This document shows positions 35,001 through 47,000 of a stretch of DNA of 64,000 nt, in pieces. Origin of the DNA: Branchiostoma belcheri (lineage: Eukaryota > Chordata > Leptocardii > Amphioxiformes > Branchiostomatidae); the NCBI RefSeq assembly GCF_001625305.1, contig NW_017802991.1, forward strand, positions 211,906 through 275,905, read 5' to 3'. Position numbers and translations under genes: made by a program. A model generated the notes under the pieces. It did no database searches, was not told the origin of the DNA, and saw nothing but the letters and a program-made list of their open reading frames with translations. Numbering within the stretch: the first letter of the stretch is position 1; the number at the start of each line of letters is the position of its first letter.

Positions 35001-38000
35001 ACAGGGTGATCAGATTCCACTCGATAATACTAGCTTGACACTGGATTCACGCTTGCGTCCGACCCGCAACATGAGAAAAATCATGACTCATTGTGAGATA
35101 CCGTAATTTAAAAAAAAGTAGAGCTGCCGAAAAATTTTACTTACCTGTGAAAACAAGCAAGCTCCCACTGAAATCACCTCTTTTCACATTTTGGGGGGAC
35201 ACTACTTACCTCTAAATTTATTGCGTAAGATCCATCGGGTGTGTAAACAACATTCATTTTCATTCAACAAAAAATGAGCTGTAGCTGTGATCTGTATACT
35301 AGTAATACTTGAAGTAGCACCCTAGTACAATCATTCAATCCAAGAACAGGACGTAGTTTGTAACATTTTGTAATGTTTCTGACACACGAAAAAATGCTGA
35401 CTAATTTTCTAGTAATTTATTTTCGATACTTATACATGACTGTGCTTTCAATAGTACGAGCAAGGAGGTTCAAGTTTTTTGTATGAAACGCCTACCAAAA
35501 AATCAGTTATTAGAAGTCATGGTAGTATTACAGACTAACTAATGTTGGGCAACCAAACACATACATAAACGTTGCTTAAACAACTCGTCCTTGTTTCTTG
35601 CAACCCCCTATGTTTTACCAAGGAGATTTTCGGATGTTGTCGTCATTTTTATTCGTGATAACAAAGTAACAAAGAAGTTAACTGGGAAACGTGACCCTGC
35701 GAATTCAAGTTTATATACAACTTGCGTATCCGCCACGGGTACAGTACGCCGAGAAAAAGCTTTCGAACCGTCGTTTCTCAGACCAGATTTCTTTTCACAA
35801 AATAGAAGAAAGGGGATGTTGCATTTGCATCAGGGCGACAATGATAATTATTTTTTGTTTGACAATACGCCCGCGTGTTTGACAGTGCATAAGAATAGTG
35901 AATAAATTACGGGTTTTCTAAGAGTGGTGCACTTTAGTGGTAACAACAACAGACATCTGTGTTTAGATTTTGGTCGATTTCGTATGTTCTCTTACTAGTT
36001 CAGACGAAGATTTCTTTTGCCGAAGGTGAAGAAAAATCTTCTTTTCTCTTCAAGCGAAGACAGACTTAGATTCTCAGACATCTTTAACATGGTCGATATT
36101 ACAATACACATTTCTGTCTGGCACTGTCTGTCCCTAGCTCCGCATGAAAAATATAACAAAAAGCTGTTACAGGTATGCATCAAATGTCGAGTCCAAATCG
36201 GATTTTTTCATCGCGGAGGTTACAAAAAGTTCCACGTGTTTTTCTGTTTTCACACTTAGTTAAATAGGATAGCAGTGAAGAAAGATATTTTCCTATTAAA
36301 AATATCTGCGTGAGAACAAAATACATGTTCTTTAGAGTATCATTTCTTAGTTACTTGTGTCCAAAAGGCTACTACGACATATAGTACCAAGGTCGTTGCT
36401 AGTACTTGCCTCTGTTAATATAAATGCTATGTTCCCTTTTGTTTGTACAGGCACACAGACATCGATCGTCTGAGCAAGTTGGAGGAAAGCTATCCATGCC
36501 GTTAGGCCTTGCGGGGGAGATCTCTTTTTACCTCCTTGCTCTTGCCAATATAGAATTGTTTTGGCCAATCAGATCTGTTTTGGTTTTTGTTCCGTTTTGA
36601 CTTACTGTTTGCTAGCCGGCTTGATACTCTGGGAATTATAATTTTACTAACGTGGGGATTCACACATGTCAACAGAATTCAATCAACCATGGAGGCTCTT
36701 TTTTCTACCTCCATAAATCAACAAAGCGAAATATACAAACATTTCAGTCTCAACACTATATGTTACTGGGTACAAGAAGGTGCAATCTAGACTAGAGTTA
36801 GGACAAACTATGATCGCTCCAAAAACGATAATAAAAAGAACAAGTCGGCATGTGCATGCAGTATTCTCCCTCGCTCGTGCAGTTTTAGTCTAAGCACCTG
36901 TATGTATAAAAGAGAACATACAAAAAGTTAATAACCTGTCAAAATATATCTTATATAAAAATGGGGGGTTGTGACCCCGAGACTTTTCCAACAAGTTCTG
37001 TTATATTCAGTGAGAGCTGTCGACGATACAAAAGAAAACATGACGCGCAACGGACTTGTACACCTGGTACTGAAGCGATCTTTGGCGTCTCCGACTATCA
37101 CTATCAGACACAAACGGTCCATATTCATTCTTCTATAAATTAGTACTAGACAGTATAATCTGCACAAGGAGGTTTAATCTGAATGATTAAAAATATCCGC
37201 AGCTTTACGTAGGTTACACATACTGACAGAAAGTAGACTGCAGTAGAAAATAATCAAAGCTCCTTGTGTTTAAATCTTTAAGTTCTAACCTGCTTGTTTT
37301 ATGTTTGTTTTTGTTACCAAATTATTCCGCATCTAATAGTGGCCGCCGTAGAATAAAATAGAAGCCCTGAAACATTTTATTGGCAGCGTAATTTCCTGTA
37401 CACCGACAACCTCCTTGGTAAAACAGAATGTCCGGCCACAACTTGGCACGCGTGTAGCGAAAGTTGTACCGACTTCTTTGATCTGAAACTCGAACCGCCC
37501 CTTTCGGCGGTTGCGTCGGAGTTCATCAATCAATTTTGACAGGACTGGCCATGGGGCGCCGTGATGTCTTGGGAGAAATGTTCTACTACGAGATGTGTGT
37601 GAATTTTGACTTTCAATATCAGGATTACTACTCCATTCCTACAAGAACCCTGACTTCATTTTTGAAAACCACTGTTTTATATAAAGCGATTTGGCGGATG
37701 CAATAACTCATGATGTGTTTATTCAATACTTGATTGATATAATATAGAAAAAAAAAACCGTGGTCTTTCCTCCCCGTAAGCACATATTCAGCCCCGTGCC
37801 GAACAAATCACTGGCTTTTCATTTTTGTGTTGTTTACTCGCGCCGCCTCGTGGCCGGCCGGCCGCATCAATGAGGTTTCTGCTGGCCGTTTAAACGTCAT
37901 CTTTCGACCAGTTTACTAGTATATCATTCACGCCGGGAAGGGCCTAAATGGGTTTGGAAAATTTTTTGACCCGGGGGGGAAGGTCCTAGGAAATCTTTTA

Positions 38001-41000
38001 AACACTAATCCTCACCGCTAAATATTGTACAATAGAGCATTACGCAATCCGTTTCGGCAGCGCGGGCCGCGGGGAGCACATGGCGACGTAGAGGAAATCG
38101 GCAAATTATTACGCTGTGTTTGCGGGATAAATGCCGGCACACGAACTTTAATTATTATCTCCAAAGAATAACACAGTTCCTATACGAAAACAGCTGGCCC
38201 AAAATGTAAACGAAAGGCAACTTTCGCCCGCAGCTGACCGGTAGATATAGGATTCTATTCGTACATATCGTAATGGACACACAATATCGCGACATTGCGC
38301 GCTGACGTGACCGGTATACAACTGTCGTAAAATCAAACGTAATTATTTCTTGCCTGAGGCTATTGACAGGATCGTCCTGTCAACAGCAGGAAATACTGCA
38401 CTGCTGACAGGATCGTCCTGTCAATAGCAGAAAATACTGCACTGCTGACAGGACGATCCTGTCAATAGCAGAAAATATTGCACTGCTGACAGGACGATCC
38501 TGTCAATAACAGGAAATACTGCATTGCTGACAGGATCGTCCTGTCAGCAGTGCCATTTTTGACACTGTTGACAGGATCGTCCTGTCAGCAGTGCCATTTT
38601 TGGCACTATTGACAGGATTTTTTAAATCTTCCATTTTAGGCTCTATTGACATGATTTCTTCTTTGTTTTCATTTGTTTAACCAGTCAGAAGGCATATGCT
38701 ACTGTACTGCAGATTAGGCGTTTCACGATGGCGGCTATCATCACGTTAACTGAGTTATCAATACAGAGTACTCCAGCAGATATATGTCAAAACTAGACAT
38801 GTTCAAAATATAAATACAAGCGAATTTCATGCATAAGCTGTCTGAAATACGAAGGCAGTTACATAAGATGAAGACAATAAAAAAGACAAAAAGAAGTTGA
38901 TCTCTATCCATTATTTATTCTTTCAACAACTTTGAAATCAAATGGAACAAATCCAGGAAAATACCGCTGGTGTGGCATTTCAGCTAGCCGGCCCGCTAAC
39001 AACAACAGCCCCCTGGCGCGCGTATCCAGCTGGCCACCGAATTTTACCGGCCCCACTGGGCCCCACTCTGCCACAGTACCGGCAAAGGCACGCTGCAGGG
39101 CCTGGCACGCTGGTTAGTGTTACTGGGGGCGGGTTGTTGTGTTGCTGTTAGCACGCCTGACGGTTAAGAACCCTGGGTGCCCCAGAGTCCGGCGTTTATT
39201 TGGCGATAGATTTCGGGAGAAACCGTATTTGTCCGCTACCATTATCCACCCAAACCCCTTCGTCCACGCGAAGCCCTCTAACGCCTCATGCGCGAGGAGA
39301 TAATTAGACCCAGTGTGCCAAGTAGGTCTGCCGGGAGTTATAATGGCTTCCCATGACTTTTACTTAGGAGATAGACACTCGCGCGCGGGGTGGCACCCAG
39401 GCCTGGTGGCACCCAGGCTAGCCCGACGGGTACCCGCCGGTGGACCGCTGTGTCATTCCCGCGGCGCCGGCTGTAACAGGCCTGGGCTGTAATGGCTAGC
39501 GCTTACTGTCGCCCGACTAGCCTCTACCAGGCACCGTGGATCGCTGGAAAAATAATAGAAATTGGCCGAAATAAAGGGAATATATACCAAGGGAGTTAGC
39601 CGGCCAGAGAAGCTCCAATTGGCGACCTTGGTATATATACCCTTGGTATATATCGGCCAATTTCTACTATTTTTCCAGCGATCCGCGGTGCCTGGTAGAG
39701 GCTAGTCGGGGCGACAGGCACGCACTGCCGCCGCATTGCTTACGGGAGGCCAGGCGCGCGCTACCGAGCGGGGGATCAATGTATGCACGACGATCTGCAG
39801 GGGCCGCAGCGCAGGATCGTAAAAAATGGCCTAATAGCATACATAATAACACCTACATAAGACCTACACGAACCAGCGCCCACCCCAAAATTTCCAGTAT
39901 GAAATAAAAATACCAAAATTTTATCGATCCTGTCAATAGTAGAATAATTTGTACTGCTGACAGGAAAAATCCTGTCAGCAGTGCAAATTATTCTACTATT
40001 GACAAGACGATCCTGTCAGCAGTGCAGTATTTTCTGCTATTGACAGGACGATCCTGTCAGCAGTGCAATATTTTCTGCTATTGACAGGACGATCCTGTCA
40101 GCAGTGCAATATTTTCTGCTATTGACAGGACGATCCTGTCAATAGCCACAGGCTTATTTCTTTACCGTGCAGACCAGCGGCTCATTATCGGTATCCCAGT
40201 GATAATGAGCTGACTCCCCGCTGATCTGGACTCCGCCCCAAATGTGCACACGGTGTGTGTACGAACGTGTACACGCCGTGCGTTTGTTTGTGTAACAGCG
40301 TAAATCGTTAAATTTTACGGTCCTGGTAGTGTACATGAGGAATCCCTATGTTTTGGTACCACCAATAAATTACTAGTATCATACCTAGAAACAGCCTACC
40401 ATACAAAACAAGCAACAATTTTTTAGTGACATAATTTTTGCCTCACAGATATCAGTATGCTGTGGGATAGGGTTACAAAATATGACTGGAAAAATGAATT
40501 TGAAAATCTAGTTTTACTGGCTGTAAATTACTTTTATTCCACACCAATTTAATTTGTTGTTTCTCATGCACCCCATGAAGCCGGAAAATATGAGCCATGA
40601 AGTGAACATACCAGGCTGGTTTATATTAACATATATATAAACAATAGATTTCAAACTTTTAATGAAACAAAATTGCATTGTTACATTGAAAAACTTAAGA
40701 AAAGGACTTTTTTCAACCGTTGGGGCCAAAATATGTCCCATGACATTTTGCTTGAGCATTTTGCAGTTAATTTAGAATTTTTTTTGCAAATCAGATAAAA
40801 ATGGACAGGGCGATCCGAGAAACAACAAACTAAATTGGTGTGGCCTTAATGTTAATCCTCTCCCTCCCTGTCGTACCTTGACAGAGTTGTTGAAGAGGGC
40901 GTTCCCCTGGATGATCCAGGAGGATTTCTTGATGCCCACAGCTGTGAGAGGGAAGCTGAGTTTGTCTGGAGTCTGGCCTACAACTCCTATCAACAGTGAG

Positions 41001-44000
41001 GACGTCCAACGGGGGTTCAACTTGTCTACTCTCACCTGGTCCAGATGGAAGACAACATACATGTATCATTCAAAACAAGTAACAATAGCATGATATTTCA
41101 TCTGGGTTGGAGGGATACATTGGGCAAAAAGTTAATGCTGTCATCCCAACATTAAAGAGTTACATGACTGTGTACATTGTGTACATACACAAACTTTGTA
41201 ACTCGGAAATTTGTCTCCAGTCTTCTGTATCTGTATCATATCAGGACACCCTAAAGATGCCGTATACTTTCCACACTCCCAACCCCTGCCATGCACCCTT
41301 CAGCCTTAGTATAAAATTTGTATATAATACAAAAATTATGCTGTAATGAAGCAAAAAAAATTGGCAGCCTGTATTCTTCCAAATTTGCACCTCAAAATGC
41401 AGTGTTTGAGAACATTTTGAATGAAAAAAAATAACTGTCCATAGGCGACAATTCTCCGTGACGTTTTATATTTTGCAGATTGAGAACAGTAATAGTGTAT
41501 GTAAACAGTGTGTGATCACTTAACAACTGGTAACAACGTATAGTAAAATTGGCTAAATCCCTGGTCTAATAATCTAGCCTGGCTAAAAAATCGCCACCTG
41601 CTCAGAAGTTTACCGCCCCCATTGGGGAAACAGTTGCAGACTGACTAGTGTAAACACAGGCTACATATAATCAACAACACGTCAATATAAATAGATGAAC
41701 AAAGTCAGCTTTCATAACAATATCTTTCATTTACTACATATTATTCATTTGACAAGGTATCGCAGTAGGTGCAAACCACGATTCCAAAAGATACAACCAT
41801 TATGCACAACAGCCACCTAATATCTGCTTAGAGACCCTCGGCTACCAGACAACTACCTAAACCTACGGCCTATTCCACAGCACTGACAAACCTGGAATAG
41901 CTGCATACGGGGCAGTGGTCTGCGGCTGACCACGATGCCCTGGTTGTAGCTGGCTGTCCGACAGGCCGTCATGTTGTCGTTGATGAGCTGGATGTTTTTC
42001 CCATGATTCCAGTGGAACTCCATACACACCAGCTCTAACGATGTGCATTCTGCATCCAACTGGAAAGGAATCAAACATCACTGAATATTTGCTGACCCAG
42101 AAAAAGTATAATCACTTATTAGTTCAAAGGGTTAATATAATTATATACATCCACCCATCTCCCTGTCCTTTTACCATCTAAAGTATCACAAAAAAACTTT
42201 CTACTAAGATCACAAAACCCACTCATTATGCAAAACTTGGGAATATTCCTTATCCACTGCCTTCAAAGAAGTCAAACCCCATAACCCAAACTCCATAAGT
42301 AAAATTAATGTAGTTACTTTATGTTGATCAGACAGTACGAAAAAATCAGTTGTACAAAAATGTATATTGTTCTCTATTGGTTTTTAAATCAATTTACTTT
42401 TTCATCCTGTACATACAATTAGCCTTCAGGCATGATTTTACAAATAAAGTATCATTTATTTTAAATATATTCCCCAATTTGCTACAGAACAGTATGAGTT
42501 CTTGAGACTGTAACCAATAGTGGTTGTATACAGTCACATGTCTGCAACTTGAAACCTGGCATGAATTAAAGGCATCCAGTGCAGTTTTTAGGGCTTGGAA
42601 ACCTGATTTTTCAATATTCTAGTCATTTATCTACATACTGAGTTGAAACCATACTATCCCAATGTATATTGACCGTCATGGAGCAAAAATTCCCAAAATT
42701 CTGATGGAAAGTTGTTACTGGAAGGGCCCTGGGCTGATTTTTAGGGTACCACCCAGAAAATAAAAGACTCATCTTGGGGCTTGTTTCGGCAGTTTTAAAT
42801 GCCCAAAGTATGAAATACTGACTCAAATGTGTTAATGTGAAGCAGTATGTGTCAATATCACAAAGATTGCCTTATTCAGAATATTTCCAGTTTTGCTGCC
42901 CTGAAATTGTATTGGATGCCTTTAAAGAACATCAGCCATGACTGCAGTACCATGTTGATCCTCACCTCCAGTGACTCTGTGCTGGTAGAACTGATAGAAG
43001 GAGGTCTGTCTGACTCGGTCAGGTCAGAGAAAGATGAACTGATGACTGTCACCTGCTCCACTCGACCATACAGGTCCACCACTGCATACATGTCCTGCAG
43101 GAAAAAAACATGACCCAACATCATACTTGCACACATGCAGGCATTAACTTGGTAATTCCATCAGCAATTATAATAAGATTCTTTATTCACAAAACAAAAC
43201 GTAGAGACTTTTGTATGGTCTTCTACAACTAAAGGTCTAACAAAGTTAAATACATTTATGGGTAACTTCATCCTACAAACAGAATATATATGTATATATG
43301 TGGCAAATTACATACAAAATGTATATCAGTGGTAACAGTAAAGGTTTAACTATTCTCTAACATGTAGTCTCTAGTCTCTAAGATTGAAATATTCTTTAAT
43401 GTATTTTCCTATTTGAGTACTTGGTTATCTCCCCTGAGAATGTAATTGAATTTATCTATAGGATCTAACGTATTGAATATCTATAGGATCTAACGTATTG
43501 AAATCAGGCATTGTCTGACTGAGGCTGGTGAAGAAACACAGTTTACCTTTGGAACACTGTTAGCGGCTACCCCCATGTCCTCCCCATTGATAACTATGTG
43601 CATGGTGCCATCTGTACATCTCTTCACACCAACCCTGCCTCCAACCTAAGAAAGGTTTGCAACACAATAAGGAGTGGAAGATGAGATTATCAAAGTCAAA
43701 TTGCCAGGTCAAACAACTTTTAACTAGTTTCATGCAATAATTATTAAATGTTCAGTACTAGATTCGTCTAGACAATGTATGATGGGCTATATGGAATATT
43801 TTAAGCCTCAAAGATTGAACAGTTACCATAGGGCATGCAAATATTTTCTTGGGCCACACCAATTTAATTTCTTGGTCAACGGATTTGCCCCCTACATTTT
43901 TTTCGATTTGCAAAAAAAAAAAAAACTGCAAAATGCTCATATTTTGCCCTGAACAGTTGAAAACAGTCTTTTTCTTCCTAGTTGTTACAGTTATTCCATC

Positions 44001-47000
44001 TTTCAATGCGATGGTATCATTAAAAGTTCAAAATTCATTGTCTAAATTTTGAACCTGCCTGGTGTGTTGACTTCATGGCTTTTATCGTACCATTTTGGGC
44101 CATAGGATGCCTAGGCCTGTTTTTATTTTTTTATTCTTTTCGCCCGCCCGCTCCATTATTTTTCTAGAAAAATCTGTTAGCCAAGAAATTAAATTTGTGT
44201 GGCCTTGTTTTATTTTGTAACAATCCACACTTATTCCACTCTTGCTGAAGTGCTGAAAAATCCTAGTTACTGAATACCGTACATTGTATGCAAAATGTAT
44301 GTACATGTGGTTCAATGTCAAATTTCAAAATACAATGTAGATATTTCTCCTATACACTGTTATAAATGTACAACTTTAAATTCTGAACAAAATTATTATT
44401 AGTCACTAAAATATTTTGGGTTTATTGAAAACCATAAATGCATGTACATGTTTTTAATTTATTACTTACTAATTACCATATCACAGAATATTAATTCTTC
44501 AATAATTGTTCAATATTGAATGAATTTGTTCAGGATTCACATGTGTTACATATGCATGTTACATACATGTAACAGACAAAGCCCACTTTTTTTCCAAATT
44601 TCAACATTATAATCAGAGTATAATCAACAACCATGCCCGTAGCCAGGATTTTGAAGGGGGGTTCTTCCCACTGCTTGAGGAACCAGCGAGTGCCGAAGGT
44701 GCGAGGTTTCTAGGGGGGTCCGGAGGCATGCTCCCCCTGAAAATTTTGAAAAATGAACCTTCGAAAATGGCATTTCGTGCATTTTTGAGAGGATTTCCAA
44801 GGAAAAAATCAGAGATAAATTTTTATTCAATGACAAAGGGAGCAGTTGATTCCAGTCCATCTTTTCAAGAAAAACTTTTACATAAAAAGTGGACCAAAAA
44901 GTGGACCTTTGAGTCTTGTGGGGGGGTTCTTCCAAACCCCCTGAACCCCCCCTGGCTACGGGCATGATAACCTTTCCAAAAAGATGAAGTTTTGAAAAGC
45001 CAGATTGCACAATACTTACCTCTAATCTATCCAGGGTTGGAGCATAGTTCTCTTTCAACATCAGGCCATTTCTCTTGATGCTTGACCCAGACATGACCCA
45101 GGTAACTTTGGAGCGCAGGTCGATGGCAGAGGGAGGCAGGTTAGCAGTGGGAGTCACCTCGTATGGTGTGAGCATGCTGAGTCCAATCTGTAAGGACCCA
45201 GACCATCGGGAAGATGTCTGCTCTATTCTGATCTGTAGAGACAAAGACATGCTATAATTCAACTTTTGTCTAATAAATAAATGTTTCTAATTGTCACCGT
45301 TCAGGGCTCGAAATACTGGGTGCATGTATACCTTAGTGCACCCAAATTTGGAGCTGTGCACCCAATTTTTTCTGTGGGTGCACTGGTGCACCCAAATATT
45401 TTTGTAGGTATTTTTGTACATATCAAATCATAATAGTATGCAGGATATTGTTAGCATCCAAGTGTCAGAAAAATAATAAAATCTTTGTTGTTAGTAGTAC
45501 TTGTTTAAGATTTTGAAGTTAGCTCCCATTTCAGATTCAAGCTCAGAAGAGGAGCAGTAAGATCTGTAATTAGGTTTTGTTTTATATGGTGCACCCAAAA
45601 AATTTGAGTGCACCTAATTTTTTTAGGTTGGGTGCTCCCAAAAATGAATTTCAAGCCCTGCCGTTTATGTTGCTTTTTCCCCATGAATGAATACAATACC
45701 TTAGTACCACACCAAAAATCACAACGATCTGTCAACTGATTCTTGAGTTATCCTCCACTAAACCTCCACAGGACTTTCAAATGCCTTTATACATTGTAGT
45801 TCCAGAACAAGCTGCTAGGGGGCTCAAAAGTATGTCACCTCTTCCCAAGCAACAGAGCTAATGGTATCAACGATCCAAACTCCGTGACCCTAGCATGTCC
45901 AGGTCACGAGGTATCCAAACCAGAAATTTCCCTGCAGTACCAAAACAAGCCAACAGGTGGCCCAAAGTCTAATCATTTTGAGGGGTTGTCAAAACCTACC
46001 CCCTTATACCAAGTTTCATCACAATCCATCTACTAGTATACCTTTTTGACTTATTGTGCTAAACCACAAGCATGCATGCACCCATGCACAAATTCCACAA
46101 AAATAACCTTCTTAGCAAAGGTGCACATGTGAATATGACAAGAAGTGGTTGGCTGCCCCAGGTTGACTGTAATAATATATTCGAATGTATATAAAGAAAA
46201 GTTACCTTTACCTCAAACAACTCATCACTTCTGAGAGGCTTCGAGCTGAGTAACAGGCCATGGTTGAAGTTGCGTACTCTGGTGGCCGTACAGCTGTTGT
46301 TTTTGAGAGCTACGTTCTTCCCTACATTCTGGTGGAACCTATGGATGGCTCCTGGAACTGGAAGACAACAAATTCTAAGGGTCATACATTGTACAAGTAA
46401 GTATTGGCAAGAGCCCAAACCTCTAGTGGCAGCTGGTTTGTAAGCAACATTCTTTCCCCATGCCAAATTTGAGGTCATTTGACTTAGGTAGCGACATACG
46501 TGTAATAGTACAATTATACTAGTATACTTTTGGACTGAAAATGAGAAAATCAAATGATTTATGCCAAAATGTAAGTAAAGTCCTGTATAGGTACGTCATA
46601 CAAAAGTTTCAGGCTGAACTAGGGAACAGCTCGTGGGGCCCAAATGTTTGTTTGAAAAGAGACAAAAATCAAAGTTAACTTTCTTTTACACCTTCTGACA
46701 AACTACATTTTTGTACCACATGAAAGAACAAGTCTTAGAACAAAAGATTTATGATATTGTATTTGTTACACCAATGGCATGTTCTGCATATTCAATGATC
46801 TTCACAATCTTACTAAATCTTTTTCCCATCTTTTTTTAACAGATTTCTTTCTGCCACACTGTCTATAATATCAACTCAGTGCACGTGGCTTTACAATATG
46901 GTGTGTAAAACAGAGAAGACTAGTAAGACTCACGTGGTGAGGTGAAGTTAAACTGCTGAAGGTCTCCATTAATGAGGCTGTTCTCACTGCCACTGGTGAT

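Larger units (their letters stand above)
38352..40153. mobile_element. Foldback-type transposon with palindromic 41-bp subrepeats
   Basis: Starts GCCTGAGGCTATTGACAGG and ends with the near-inverse CCTGTCAATAGCCACAGGC. A perfect 9-bp direct repeat TTATTTCTT flanks it (38343-38351, 40154-40162). The arms are arrays of 41-bp units (38365-38627 and 39959-40140); the middle is GC-rich with a ~215-bp inner inverted repeat. The 9-bp duplication and subrepeat arms match foldback/MULE-type elements. No transposase seen. Confidence 0.85.
33086..40333. mobile_element. 7.2-kb terminal-inverted-repeat element (CACTA/CMC-like, non-autonomous)
   Basis: TACACTACCAGGACCGTAAA... at 33086-33114 is matched by a perfect 29-bp inverse at 40305-40333. 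Reading TA as the 2-bp target duplication, the element begins CACTACC and is 7244 bp. Subterminal CGTGTACACG words occur near both ends. The interior is CpG-rich in places (33.1-33.6, 38.9-39.8 kb). No reading frame resembles a transposase. It includes the 1.8-kb foldback element 38352-40153; without it the element would be about 5.4 kb. Superfamily is an inference from the CACTR end and 2-bp site. Confidence 0.75.

Noticed and set aside
38365..38640. CRISPR array (41-bp regular palindromic repeats)
   Set aside because: Spacers are not unique but near-identical, there are no cas genes, and the locus is an intron of an animal gene; the arms and 9-bp duplication show a foldback transposon.
33086..40333. 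ProtoRAG/RAG-like element because of the CAC start and amphioxus setting
   Set aside because: The end is CACTACC, not the CACWGTG-type heptamer, the duplication is 2 bp rather than 5 bp, and no RAG1- or RAG2-like frame is present.
45505..45735. - strand frames within repeat elements (also 44728-44967, 34396-34894)
   Set aside because: They overlap MITEs or the carrier element and show no family resemblance or exon structure.
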